DNA of 64,000 bases from Mytilisepta virgata (lineage: Eukaryota > Mollusca > Bivalvia > Mytilida > Mytilidae). The translations under genes were made by a program, and so were the position numbers. Under the pieces are notes generated by a model. The model saw only the letters and a list, made by a program, of their open reading frames with translations. It had not been told where the DNA came from and ran no database searches. The DNA lies in contig CM051520.1 in assembly GCA_028015205.1 (NCBI GenBank), forward strand, positions 36,633,528 to 36,697,527. Direction: 5' to 3'. Shown here one piece after another: positions 13,501-28,500 of this stretch (position 1 is its first letter; the number at the start of each line of letters is the position of its first letter).

Positions 13501-16500
13501 ACATCTACCTATATATATCAGGGCACATCACACTTCAAGTGACCTCTCCCTTGCAACCAAACAGGGAGAAGTGAGGAAATGACAGGGAGAAGAGAGAAGT
13601 CAGGAATCGCTGCAATGTTTTCATGTCTTCACATATATATATATATATGCATTTTAAACCATTATTTAAGTTTTTACTTTATTCCATGTCATACTGTGGT
13701 TTGAATTATATGATAGAGGCAAAAAATTATCAAAATTTGAGTTTTGCCTTTGGTGTACTAACTAAATAAAATGTGTGAGTCTTCCAAGGAAGACATGTGT
13801 CGCCTGCGGACATCAATTTTTACAAAAGATATTAAAATTTTCTAAAAATGAAAAAAATATATGCACATCTTTGCACCAATGATGATCAATCAGGCATTTT
13901 GCACACCTTTCTGCTTTCAAATTAAAAAAATCCATTACAAGGTATGTATCGGACAATCTAACAATTCACAAACATAAACTTGAGAAAATTAGAAACGCCT
14001 TGGCAGATTTAACTCGGCAAAACTTGAAGATTTACACATTGTTGCAATTTTTTGCAAGTGTAGTTTAGTAAATAGTATAATGAGCATGCGCGAATCTTTG
14101 TAGTTAAATATGAAAAAGGAATAAAAATTTCATCTTTTGGGAAGACTTTCATAGACTGATTTCAAAGTATTTAAACTTGAATTTATTTGATTCATTTATT
14201 TAATTCATTCTACGTCATTGTGTGGTCCATTTTTCCATTATCATGTTGATCTATTTATACCTACCAAACGCAGACCTCGAAGAAGATACCTATATCAGCG
14301 AAATTATCAATACACAAACAACATCGCACATAGTGTTAAAGAGTTGATACACATGACATCTATTTCAGGTCTTACCCAAAACATTAATAAATCGTACATA
14401 ACAACATTTGTATGAAATAAGACCGTGTGTTGAAATTGCTAAAAAGAGTTAAAAGTGAAAATTCATGTCTATTAAAAAAATGTCTGACAGAGACTGTCAA
14501 CGATTAATATATGAAGCTGTTTCTGGTAGATTCGTTCTGTTAGATAAATTCATCGGCTGTCTGCGTTGACTTCATTTTAATTCCTTGGTAATTTCGGTAA
14601 ACAATCAAGTTTTATGTAAGTTAAAAATATTATTTCAGATATTACATGTATTATCAACAAGAATAAAGTACTCCTAATTTTAAAAATGCTTTCATCATTG
14701 AAACTACATTTTATGTACAAATTTCTGATGGTATCAAAGCGGCCACACTTTTGGTTTTGGAGGCCGATGCCATAGGAACGATTTGCAATCTTTCCAAAAA
14801 ATGAGTTTTGGTTAGGTGCAAGATACCAATTACCCTCATCAAAAGTCTAAGACATATTTATGCCCATATGGTAAATCCTTTCATTTGTTCATTGTTTTAT
14901 TTTGTTTACTTTACAATTATCTCTATCATATCAAATCTTTATTGTTAAATATTGCATGTTGTCAGTCAACTCCTAACTGTGAAGTTAATTAGACAAAGGG
15001 AGGCAAATCAAATTTAAATGGCGAATTATCTCCCTTTGTGATAAAGAAAATGTTTCTCTTTTTCAACTTCTTACTAATAAAATGACAGATTGATGAGTTA
15101 TTTTCACTTCCAGCTTTTTAGGATTACCGATGTTGTTACAAAAACAAAGTTTTTGATCATTTCATCACAAGATTTTCCTTTACTCTTTGACAATTTGACA
15201 AAAATCAACTGTAAAACCAAAACTGAAGAGACGAGTCAGAAATGATAGGGAAACTTCAACTTCGCTTTTGAGGCATCCTTAGGGCGATTTTATCCTTTAA
15301 AAGGCGACTTTTTCGTCCACTTAGCCCTGTTTGGTGACCCTTGTATATAATATGATGGGTCCAGATATTACAAATGCTGACATATGAACCTTATAAAGAA
15401 AACATGATGCAAGTAATTCAAACATGAAATTCAGGTCAAGGTCAGGTGACAAGTGTTAGACTGGAAAGTACCCACCAAGAACTATCTATAGACCAAATAC
15501 AATGGACCTAGGTATTTCAGTTACTGAGAAATGTACTTAATCTCAAAAATGTAACTCAAGTCACTCAAGCATGAAATAGGGGTCAAGGTTGGTTGTTGGG
15601 TGTCAAGTTGGCATATATACCGTAATAACCTTAATTATCAGACGGCCTAATTATCCGACACTTTTGAAAATTCAAGGAAAATTGAATTTTTTGATAACTC
15701 TTAGTTTTTGACAATTTCAAAATTGTCCAAGTTACGATTGTTGTTCTCAGGTGGTGACAGTCAGGAATTTTAACTTCTTAGGTAAGTTAATTGTTTTCAG
15801 TCCTTATCGACTGTTTATTTCGTCTTTGTAAACCATTTAAACCACCTATCTTAATAAATTTGATTAAAACAAGATTGATTTTTAAGTAAATTTTATTGAA
15901 TTTTTCCTACCTGGAAGTTTAATTTTGAAAAGAAATTCAAACCAAGTTCGGAACAGAATTGTGAAGGTACAAAAAGATAAATTCATGAAAGCAAAATGAA
16001 ATAAGAATACCGCAAGTATAACCCATTATTTTGATTGCCAGGTCTATCGTATGGCAAAGATTTTCCAATTTTCCTAAAAAATAGGTGTATTATAGAGTAA
16101 GTATGGTACCCACTCAAGAACTATCTACATTTTGGGCATGGGTATTATAGTTCCTGAGAAATAGACTATGTCATAAAAATGTGATGTCTGGAGACACGGG
16201 TGTCAGATTGGCATAAAAAAAGGATACTGCTGCAAATTTTATATCACAATGTATCTGTAGAGCAACGATCTTAAGCGTAGGTATTATGTGTGCAAAGATA
16301 TAGGTTTTTACAAAAGCTTATTTCCTTGACACAATGATAAAAGTTACATACTTGATAATATTTACTATAAATTTTTTGTTTCATTAACTATCTAAATACA
16401 TGTGTATAAAATGATACAAAATTTCAATTATCAAAATATGACAATTCTTACCATGGCATAATTATTTTCATCATGGGACAAATCAGTATGATATCCATTT

Positions 16501-19500
16501 GGTATTTGAGAAGACTGATTTTCCACAAGAGGATATGACCTAAAATACAAAAAAAATAATGAAGTTATATGAAAGGCAATTTCTCTCTAACATTTACATA
16601 ATGAATATTTTTTCCAAAATTTGTGTAAGGGTAGAACAGGCCTCATGGTAACATCTCCAACATGCATTCTATACATCTAGCAATTACTTGTTCTGATTTG
16701 CTCAATTTCAATACCTTACTAATATGGTCAATCTCAGTTTGGTTTGGTTCCTTCAAAATTTTCACTATAGGAGATGGTATGATTTGGCACCATCTGACAA
16801 GAAAAATAAAAACTTAGATTTCAGATTCGAGGTTGTATTATATTTTGATGATCAAACTTTCGAAATCATTGTAAAAAATTCCTTCTCATTATGGAACAGT
16901 GATGTCATGAACATCTACTAAACCAGAAATCTATGATTACAAAGTTCGCCTCATTCCCCCAATAATTTTGGTGTTTGGCTTTGTAGCTCCCTGAGATGCA
17001 CCCTTACAGTAACTAATATGATTGAGGATTGCTTGGTGTCATAGAACTGAACACGGACGTCAAACTTAACCCAAGTAAATGAAGTGCAATAAATAGGTCA
17101 GAGTGACCTAATTTTGGTGTGAGGCTGTGTTAATACCTGAGATGCACCCTGACACCAAGTAATACGACTGTAGGTCCCTTGGTAATGCAGAACTGAACTT
17201 GGACATAAAACTTAACCTAACTCAATGAAGTGCAATAAGTAGGTCAGAATGACCTAATTTTGGTGGGTGGCTGTGTTACTCCCTGAGATGCACCCTCAGA
17301 CCAAGTAATATGATTGTTGGTCCCTTGGTTTCGTAGAACTGAACTCGAACGTAAAGCTTTACCTAACGCAATGAAGTGCAATAATTAGGTCGGTCATAGT
17401 GACCTAATTTTGGTGGAAGGCTGTGTTACTCCCTGACCAAGTAATATGATTGTAGGTCTCTTGGTATTGGCAGGGTGTCAAGCCATTTTGGACCAAAACA
17501 ATATAGGAAAATAGGATTTTTCAAGTTGAAAATATAGGGTAAATATAGGACAATTGCTACCAAATTTCACTCTTAATTTATGGCCTCAACCTCCCCTACA
17601 GCCATACCTCAGCTCCTTTTTACTTAAAATAAAAGTTAAGAACATGGTTCATGAATATTTCATCTAACAAATAATCATCAGCAGTGCTCAATCAGGGTCA
17701 GTTGAGATACAAAACAATAATTGGAAAACATTTAATAATGTTATTCAAAAGTTCTGTATTTAAAAACATAATGTAACAAGAAAATGTGTCTATAAGACAC
17801 GGATGCCCCACCCTAAAAAACAATATAGGTGTTGCTGAACAGCATTGTACTATACAAGAGGACTGTAGTGGTGAAATATCATTAATATATTACTATAGGT
17901 TTCTGAGAAATGAACCTAAGCGCAAAACTTAACCAAAGTCCCTGAAGCATAAAATGTAGGTCATAGCGACCCAAGTGTTGCTGAACTGCGTCATACTATA
18001 TAAGAGGACTGTAGTGGTGAAATATCATCGATATATATCAGAGATGGGGTAATTGTAATTGTAATCGTTAATCAGCTGTAATCGATTACAATTTTTCAAG
18101 TAATCAGTGTAATCATTAATCAGCCAAAAATCTGATTACATGTAATTTAATTTAATCAATTACTTCTCAAAATACCTTGTAATCATGATTACTTTTTGAT
18201 TACATTCTGATTACAATGAAAAAAATCTCAAATTGTGTTTATAGTCAATATAGCATGTCTGAAATAAAAAAAAAATTCACCTTATATTTAATAAATATAT
18301 AAATGGTTAAAATAGTTTTGTTTTAATGTTTATTTTAAGCAGGGTTATATACTATAAAATATGGACATACATCTAATTGTATACCAAAAAAATGTTATCT
18401 TAATGATCTTTTTAAAGCTTGTTTTGCATGTTTTGTGAGGACATCTTTGTATAATGAAATGTAGGAATGACTTTTGTATTAAGTAAAACTCACTGGATTT
18501 AGTTTTTTTTATTCTAAAAGCCCTTGGCTACACCAAGAAAACATCACCATTCTAAAATGGAATGTAAGGTAGATGATTATTTAAATGAACCACTTGAAGA
18601 TATGGAGTGTGACCCTTTGGAATTTTGGAAATCTAGACAGAGTACATATCCACAATTGTCAAAGCTGGCCTGGAGGTATTTTTCCATACAGGCATCCTCT
18701 GCTGCTGTGGAGAGACTTTTTAGTATTGGAGGAAAAATTTTCCGACCAGACAGATGTAGACTAAAATTTCAAACATTTCAGAGATTAATGATGATCAAAT
18801 GTAATGGACAATAAACAGTGACAAAATGTTCATGTATATAAGTTGAGAATCTTTGTGGTTTATTAAATTGATGAGTTTTGAAGTTATTATTTTATCTAAA
18901 CATATCAAATAAAATTCTCAATAAGTGCAACAGTAATAACCATTATTCATTTACATCTTTCAAATGGGTTAATTTAAAATTCATTGTAATCAGATTATAT
19001 ATAGGTGGCGGGGCATAAAAATAGTACAAATGCTCTGCAGTCAAGTAACCTGTGTTCTGTGAGAGATTCACTGAAATGCAAAATATTGATTAATTACATA
19101 AAAAAATCCTACATTAATAAAAACAACAAATAATTTTGCTGCATAAGGTTAGCTTAATACATTGTACTATGATCAATGATTATAAGCACTAAAACCAACT
19201 ACAGTCTATATACATAATGTGAATCATTCTACTAATATAATGTGATTCATTCCACTATTAATACTTTTTCTTATATTTTTTTCCAACTTTTTTTTCAAAA
19301 TGTAAGAAAAATGGTGAACTATAGGAATTTTCAGTGAAATATAGGAGATATAGGAATTGCCTGGAAATATAGGAATATAGGACCACTTGACACCCTGTAT
19401 TGGAGAACTGAACTAGGATATAAAACTTAACCTAAGTCAAAGAGCAATAAATTATGAAGTATGATAAGTATGTCAGAGTGACCTAATTTTGGTGGGAGGC

Positions 19501-22500
19501 TGTATTAATCCCCGAGATACACCCTGACAACAAGAAATATGATTGTAGGTCACTTTGTATGTTGAAACTGATTTTTGACATAAAACTTAAAAGCCAGTCA
19601 ACCGTGTAATATGGGTCATGTGACCTCCATCTTATGTCACATGGTCAGTCTCTTCAACGTGCACCTGCACCTGCACACAAAAATAGATGACCCTATGTCA
19701 ACTTCGTTGAGGCGAACTAATCAAGGATTTGAAGAAAATTGAGTGGTTTTGAACAGACCAACTATGAGCAACAGCCTGGACCAAAAAGATTTAGAAATAT
19801 AATGTGTGTCTTACATAAAGACACATTTCAGTGAAATATCTTTTTTGGCTAGGCTATTGCTTATATCAAAATTTGAATTCAAAGCTCCAAAAATTTAAAG
19901 ATTGAAATTTGGTGTTTTTCATTAATTTCTTCAGAATTGGCCATCTTTGACTGCATATTGCTGCTATTATAGAAATTTCTTGCTGAAAACAAAACATATT
20001 TCCTTAAAATGCAACATTTTACGACTACTTAATGATAGCATGGATAGCTGAGAGTAAGTAATTCATTACTTTCTGATTTGGATTTCAAGGGGCCAAATCA
20101 TAACATTTCCTTTATAGTTACCTATGACGAGTCCATGAAGCCGTTTCTTGGGTTCTTTTTGTGTATGTTCCTGGAAACATCCCAGAATTTCCTGTCAACC
20201 AGGAAGTACCATGATACCAGCCATCCTTACTATTGCTGACTTCATCAGGATCCATAGATATATAATCTCCTTCAATCAATTCCAACTCATCTCCCACCTG
20301 TGCTGTGTAGCATTTAATCACTTTCCTCACCTTTTCAAATTATGTCAATTAAACATAAATAATAAAATAAATGGGAAATGTACAAAAATAACATGTTTTA
20401 TGTACAATACAAGTATATAATATGGATTCATTCAATTCCATGGGTAGCAGTTTTGTGGATTGAGAGAAAATGGAATATTATGGGATATGTAAATTCTCAT
20501 TTAAAAGAACTTATTCTTCATCAAAATGCTGGAAAGCAGTGGTGGAAAGATTGCAATTGTAGTTGTGTATAATTTCAAATTGCATTTTATCACAGATTTG
20601 TTCTTAGTTATGTGAGATCAATTACAGTGAATGTATTCCTTTTTTTCCTGAAATATTGAGGTTTTTTTTCAAAATCCATGTACATTCCGTGGTATGGAAA
20701 CCAGGATATCATTTTCAGTAAGAGTTCAATGTGTATTAAGGCTTAGCTTTAAGCAACAGTCAAGTTTTAGTGACAATATTTGAAATCTTAGTGGAGGTGT
20801 TCGAATGTGACTGAAGTGTGAAATGCAGGTGAAGGACTGAGACAGCCATGTACCCACCAAGGACTATCTATAGACCAAATAATGTATTGCAATTGCTGAG
20901 AAATGGACATTATCCCAAAACATGAAACAAGTCACTTGAAATTGCGGTCAAGGCCAAAAGGCAGTTGTCATACCGACATGTAGCAACTAAGCACTATCTA
21001 TTGACTGGGTTTAGGTATACATTGCTGAGAAATGGACTTAATCTCGAAAATGTGACAAAGTCAATAAAGCATGAAATTGAAGTCAAGGTCTAGAGACAGG
21101 TGTAAGACTGCAATGTGCCTACTAAGAATTATCTATCGACCAGGCATGGTGGGCTTAGGTACTATTGTTGCTAAGAAATGGACTTAATCACAAAAATGTG
21201 ACACAGGTCACTCAACCATGAAATTGAGGTCACGGTCAAAGGCAGGTGTCAGACTGATATGTACCAACCAAGATCTATTTATTGACCAAATATGGTGGGT
21301 TTAGGTATTGCAGTTGCTAAGAAATGGATTTAACCATGAAAATGTGACAAAGTCACTCATACAGGAATTTAGGTCAAGATCCAGAGGAAAGTGTCAGGCT
21401 GGCATGTGCCTACTAAGAACTATCTATTGACCAGATATGGTGGGCTTAGGTTTTACAGTAGCTAAGAAATGGACTTACCATGATAATGTGATGCAGGTCA
21501 CTCAATCATAAAATTGAGGTCAAGGTCAAAAGGTAGGTGTCAGACTGACATGTACCCACCAAAAACTATCTATTGACAAAATATGGTGGGTCTAGGTATT
21601 AGAGTTGCTGAGACCACGAAAATGTGACAAAGTCACTAAAGCATGAAATTGACATCAAAGTCCCAAGCCAGGAGTCAGACTGGCATGCATGTACCCATTA
21701 AGAACTATCTATAGACCAAATATGGTAGGCCTAGATATTACACTTGCTGAGAAATGGATTTAACCACGAAACTTAGTAGATTTTACATTTATGTTTATGA
21801 AGTCAGTGTACCACGAAACAAGGTCATGGTCACCAGACAAGTATATTGTGGCAAACTTTAAACGATAAGGTTTCGACCAAAAATCTTAATTGTAGGCATA
21901 ATGTGTGCAAAGTTTTTAAATTTTTTAAAAAGTTTATACTGCCGTCGCCGCAAAATTTATTTCTTAATAAATTGTATTATCCAATTTTAAGAAAATAACG
22001 AAATAAAAGACAGACAGCGTTAAAGAGACAAAAATTGTATTCAACAAACCTTTTTTCATTTCGAAAAAAAATATAATTGAAGGTAATTGTTGAATCCTGA
22101 TACAGTTTGTCTTGAACATTGTACAGAATGTAAACAAAAAAAATAAAATCAAACTAGCAAATCCTATAAATGATCATACGAATAAACAAATATCACCCAC
22201 ACTAAATTTGCAAAATAAACTAAAGAAAATCACAAGTATATGACAATCCTTAGAACTTTCTTGTCACCAACACTTTACTTCGTATGACATAAAAGTAATT
22301 TACATTAAAGGTGTCTGTGCTTTCATTGCGCTTATATAATTACTGTACACCTTATGACTTGTCAACAATTTCCAAAGTTCAATATCGAGGTCATTCACGA
22401 ATGATGATCAATCAGGCATTTTGCACACCTTTCTGCTTTCAAATTAAAAAAATCCATTACAAGGTATGTATCGGACGATCTAACAGTTCACAATCATAAA

Positions 22501-25500
22501 CTTGAGCATATTAGAAACGCCTTGGTAGATTCAACTCAGCAAAACTTGAAGATTTACACATTGTTGCGATTTTTTGCAAGTGTAGTTTAGTAAATAATCG
22601 ATTGAGCATGCGCGAATCTTTGTAGTTTAATAAGAAAAAGGAATCAAAATTTCATCTTTTGGGAAGACTTTATAGACTGATTTCAAAGTATTTAAACTTG
22701 AATTTATTTGATTCATTTATTTAATTCATTCTACGTCATTGTGTGGTCCATTTTTCTATTGATCATGTTGATCTATTTATACGTACCAAACAAGACACTG
22801 ATAACATCGAAATTATCAATACACAAACAACGCCGCACAGAATGTTAAAGAGTTGATACACATGACATTTATTTCAGGTCTTACCCAAAACATGAATAAA
22901 TCGTGAATAACAACATAAGAGTGTGTGTTGAAATTGCTAAAAAGAGTTAAAACTGACAATTCATGTTTATAAAAAAAATGTCCGACAGAGGCTGTTGAAA
23001 ATTTCCGAAAGTGCATGTCAGAGTTATATTAATAGATAATCTTAAAGTATTTTTTCTCAATGGGTTATAATCGTCAAATTTGTAAATGGGCAATTAGTTT
23101 TGACAATGAATTAATTTAAAAAGTAAAGTTCCCAACAAAGAATATGGGAAGCTGTTTCTGGTAGATTCGTTCTGATAGATAAATTTATCCACCGTGAGCA
23201 TTGACTTCATTTTAATTCCTTGGTAATTTCGGTAAACGATAAAGTTTTATGTAAGTTAAAAATATTAGTTCAGATATCATCAACAACAATAACGTACTCG
23301 TAATTTAAAAAATTCTGTCATAATTGGAACTACTTTCATGTATTGATGTCTGATGGTATCGAAGCGGCCACACTTTTGGTTTTGGAGGCCGATGGCATAG
23401 GGACGATTTGCAATCTTTCCAAAAACCCATTTTCATGGGTTTTCCAAATCAGAAACTGTGAACACTTAATTTCATATTTATGATTATGGATTAAGGCAGA
23501 TAAATCTACAAATTTTTGTCTACATCCATGGGGTCTTGTGATTTTGAGATAAATGACATCAATGAAGCACCTTTCTTTCACTTGGCATTTTGTCAAGTTG
23601 GTTTATGAACATTATCATAAATATAGGCAACATTATTTTTCAACATATCCTACAGACTGTTACCTCTGTCTGTCCATGTCTGACTTCTCTGGAATATAAT
23701 CTAAAATCCCATCTAACTTCAGCTGACAAATTTATATTTTTGGCTAATTCAAGTAGTTTTTCATGCTGTTCTGCTGAATACTGATATGCTAATGTCATGT
23801 GTAGCTGTTTTCTGTGAGGTTCCAAATGAATACCTAAACACAGATCAAAATGCATGAATCATTTCATATAAAGTGTAGATTAACCTGAATTCTAATATGA
23901 ACTGCTTCAAACTCTTTCAGTCTACATCTGTGGTATAATATGGATATTTTGGTTCCAACGTCACAGATCTAATAAGGCTAGTTTGGGAAACTCATAGTAA
24001 ATTTTCCAACAAGCTTTAATAACATCATAGTATAACTTGCACTGCGTAATCGTGTCTTCATGTCTGAATATCTACATTGTATGTTGCGGCATTTCAAAAT
24101 GTCGTAGAAACTGTCCCTTTAGAATAGAAATAATTCACAGTGCCTTAAAAATATCATGATTTTACCATGGGTGGGCCGTTTATGCCAATATTTTACCTTA
24201 CGCTGTCACCCAAAATATTTGGCATAAAAGGCCTACCTCTGGTAATATCAGGACATTTTAAAGCCATCATTAATTATTTCTCAATTTAACACCCTCTATT
24301 CTCATCATTCAAAAGTCAAAAAGTATAATTTTGAATATTTAAACATTGCCAGATAAACTATCAGAATGGTTAAAAAAAAATTTAAATTCTCAATTTTTCT
24401 TATGCCTTTTTATTAATAAAGCCAGAAAAAAAGTGTGGATGTGCAACATTAATTTTTTATAATAAAAAAAACTCAATGGACAAAATTATTGCAAAAAGTA
24501 GAAGTCTACTAAAACCAGAATTCTACAATTACTAAGTTTGCCTCATTCCCTCACTAATTTTAATGTGTAGCTCCTGGTGTTTCTCCCTTACAGCAAGTGT
24601 GAGCCAAAATTTGTTCCTGTGATAAAAGTTCCAGTGGAACAAATATCACAGGAAATATATTCCGGGAGAACCTTTTTAACAGACAATTTCTATTTAATTT
24701 GTTCCATCTCTATAAATTAAGTTCCACACTTTACCTGGTGAAATAAGTTCTGGGTTTATGAAATTTGTTCCTTAAATTGTGAAATAAGTTCCTATTCTAT
24801 GAAATTTGTTCCTTACCTGGTGAAATAAGTTCTTAGTCTGTGAAATATGTTCCACTGGTTATACAACTTATCTTTAATAATGAGCATTGTCATTAGTGTG
24901 TTTAAAGTTATCATTCAAGTACATTATAAAACAAGCACAAAATTGATAATATATAATAATAAAAAGTGTAAACATCCAATATGGACCCTTTGGAGTATAG
25001 GAAAATATTTAATTACATTCTTGAAAAAAAACATCCAAATGAAACAAATGATGCACAAAAAGAAGAATTCGAAAAATCACACAGAAAAATTTCATATCTG
25101 AAGATGAACATTTGTATTATATTAAGAAGGACAAAACTACTGGTCAAACAAAAGACTTGTAGTTACAAAAGACAAAGTCCAAAGTATTTTAAAAATGTGC
25201 CATGACCATAGTGGGCACCAAGGTCTTAATGAAACTTTCAATAAGACTAGACATTGAACCCGCGCGAGCGCGGGAAAATAAGCATTTTTTTTTATTTTTT
25301 TTTGTGGTGGCCATATTGACTATAAAAAGTTGCTGCGGCCATGTCATTCATGGAACAGGAACTCAATATGGATGTTGTGGCAGGCTTTCCATAAACTTTC
25401 TTCTCATGTAGGGTGTATCAACTGATAGTTTCATGTCTATATATGCTGTAGTATTCCAGAAATGGATGTTAATGCAAAATTTAACTAAGCGTGAAATGTA

Positions 25501-28500
25501 GGTCAACGTGACCCAATTGTCATATGGCTTTTCGTTACTACCGAAGATGTATCCGCTGATGAAGTAGACTGTATGCCACGTGGAATTACCAAAATGGACC
25601 TTAAGGTTCCATCAAAGTCAAAATCTATGACGAAAACACAACCACATAAATTTGTCAATATTTTTATTGTTACAATTAATTCTGAACTGGAACTTGATGA
25701 AAAGCTTTCATTAAATACACATTTCATAATGCATAACCTTTTTCCTTCAGAATAAATATGAAAATGAAATTGTAGATGTAAACATTTCCTTAGTGACGGA
25801 TGAATTTTTCAAAAGATGCCGTGAGTTAGGTAGAGCATATTTTTGGAAAATAATTGTTCCAATTGTTCCATTGTCATCATGGGCAGGGCAAGGGAGGCTT
25901 AAAATATCACATTTTTAGTGTGTGGCTGCGTGTGCTGTCCACGTTTATATTTATCAAAGATGTCCGAGATAAATTTCGTCATTAATGATAAAGATGACCA
26001 TTTGTTAAAAATATTTTTATCTAGGGCTTACAGGGAATTGTATAGTAGAGATATATTTAGACAGGTCACATGAAAAATAATGTAAAAATAGATAATGGTT
26101 GGTTTTATCACTTTGTGCAAGGTAAACATCCGTGCAATCCAAAAAACAACTAAGTTATGAATTCCTCTGAACTTTACCTTACTTCTTCATAATCTTCAAA
26201 GTTCATAACCTTTACAGTTAGGAGAAATTGCATTATTGTAGAAAAACAATCTTGAATACATGAAGCGGAAACATCCCACTCGAAGGAGAATGTTTTTAAT
26301 TTGTTTTATTCTTCTTCCGTAATTTCAAATAGAAATACATTTAAATTATGTGCATACTTGTTTATTTAAATCAATGTGTTAAAATGATGCATTCGAGAAC
26401 CTTCTAAGGGATATGTTGGGAGAATTCATATCCGAAAAGTGCATACAAATTCCATTTGCACATAAACAAAACTGCAGTTTGAATTTATAAATGCAGATTG
26501 TCAAATCTGATAATAAACCTTTATAATCTGAACCATACATCGTTTATTTTGAACCACGCGTTTTGCCGCCTATTCGGCTAATTCGTAAATTTAGTATTAT
26601 AGATAACAGAAAGATATTACTGGAAAGGTATTGTGAGTGATACAAAAAATCTTAATTGTGCATTTGTTTTTTAATCATATTATCTACTTACAACAGATAT
26701 GCTGACTTAATTTGAAATTTCAAACATTTTTAACTTTTATAACGGGAATTTATTTGACTTTTTTTAAACAATTTATATCGGAACGAAATTCATGGAACTG
26801 TGATATTTGTTCCGGAACTTATTTCACATTTGGTTAAAAAATTAGTTCCGCAACAAATTTTACAGGGCTGGAACTTATTTTCTGTGATATAAGTTCTGAT
26901 GGAACATATTTTCTATGAAATAAGTTCCGGCAGAACAAATGTCACGCTGGAACAAATTTTTTGTTACATAAGTAATGATTGTAGGTCGCTTGGTTGGAGG
27001 CTGTGTTATTCCCTGAGATGCATCCTCACACCAAGTTATATGACTGTAGGTCCCTTGGTATTGGAGAACTGAACTCGGACGTAAAACTTAACATAAGTCC
27101 ATGAAGCACGATAAGTAGGTCAGATTGACCTAATTGTGGTGGGAAGTTGTTTTACATCCTGAGATGTATCCACACACCAAGTAATATGATTATAGGTCCC
27201 TTGAACTTGGACGTAAAACTTAACCTAAGTCAATGAAGCACGATAAGTAGGTCAGCGTGACCTAATTTTGTTGGGAGGCTGTGTTAATCTATGAGATGCA
27301 TCCTCACACCAAGAATTAAGACTGTAGGTCCATTGGTATCGGAGAACTGAACTCGGACATAAAATTTAACGTAAGTCAAAGAAGCGTGATAAATAGGTCA
27401 GAGTGCTCTAATTTTAGTGGGAGGCTTTGTTACTCCCTGAGATGCATCCTCACTCCAAGTTATATAACTGTAGGTCACTTGGTATCAGATAACTGAATTG
27501 TGATGTAAAACTTAACATAAGTCAATATAGCGTGACCTAATTTTGGTGGGAGGCTCTGTTACTCCCTGAGATGCACCTTCAAACCAAGTAATAAGATTGT
27601 AGGTCCCTTGATATCGAAGAACTGAACTTGGACGTAAAACTTAACCCAAATCAATGAAGAGCGATAAGAAGGTCAGAGTGACCTAATTTTGATAGGAGCC
27701 TAAGGAGGCTGTGTTACTCCCTAAGATGCACCCTCACACCAAGTAATATGATTGTAGGTCACTTTGTATATTAAAACTGATTTTTGACACAACACTTAAA
27801 AGCCAGTCAACCATGTAATATGGGTTATGTGATCTTCATCTGATGTCACATGGTCAGTCTCTTCATTATCAAAAATTTAACTATCTCAGGTGGAAAATTC
27901 CATAACTCACTCGTATCTGAAGGAGAATCTATATTTTATTGCCATTTATTGGCACAACCAACAACTGATAAATAAAATATAGTTTCCTATGAACTGTGAC
28001 CAATAAATGGGGTTTTTGTTATTTACATTGTGAGATAGATTGGCAAAGGCTTATTACTTATATAGTACTAGTTATTATATATATTTATATCAATGCTTTC
28101 CCCAGAAAGGAGATGGTATGATTTCAGCCATTATTTGGCCTCATTTGACATGAAAAATTAAAATTAAGATTTCAGATTTGAATTTATATCATTTTCATGG
28201 TATGATAATCAAACTTTCACAATCTATCAATCATTGAGCAAAATTCCTTCCCATGATAAAACATTGACATCATGAACTTCTGCTAAATCAAGGATTTGAA
28301 GAAAATTGAGTGTTTTAACATTACATTTTGGTCAAAACAACAATGAGCAACAGCCTTGCCCAAAAAGATCTTTAAATATAAAGACAAATTTCCGTGAAAT
28401 ATCTTTTTGGGCAAGGCTGTTGCTCATATCACAATTTTGATTTAATATAAAAAAATGAGTAAAATTTGGTATTTTTCATTGATTCCTTCACAACTAGCCA

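Larger units (their letters stand above)
11632..16451 (-). other. UBASH3 intron 7
   Basis: No exon seen. Contents listed separately: a tandem array (12360-12930), family D arrays (13020-13600 and 15340-15620), duplicated unit A copy 1 (13878-14804) and an insert at 15620-16100. 11640-12360 is AT-rich with homopolymers and no recognisable feature; 14810-15340 likewise. Confidence 0.5.
20331..23663 (-). other. UBASH3 intron 5
   Basis: No exon or RNA gene seen. Family D array (20800-21860) and duplicated unit A copy 2 (22400-23428) are listed separately. 20331-20800 and 21860-22400 are AT-rich with no recognisable feature; 23430-23663 shows nothing further. Confidence 0.5.
24598..26968 (+). mobile_element. 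Ginger-like DNA transposon with GTTCC subterminal arrays
   Basis: The ends are inverted: TGTGAGCCAAAATTTGTTCC at the left and, on the complement of the right end, TGTAACAAAAAATTTGTTCC. Flanks CAAG (24594-24597) and TAAG (26969-26972) fit a 4-bp duplication with one change, and family B sequence continues on both sides. TGT...ACA termini and 4-bp duplications are characteristic of Ginger elements. Positions 24605-24855 and 26775-26965 hold arrays of TGAAATAAGTTCC/GGAACAAATTTCA-type motifs in both orientations. Inside is a broken Ginger-type integrase (24981-25249 plus 26609-26665) split by another insertion. Confidence 0.82.
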
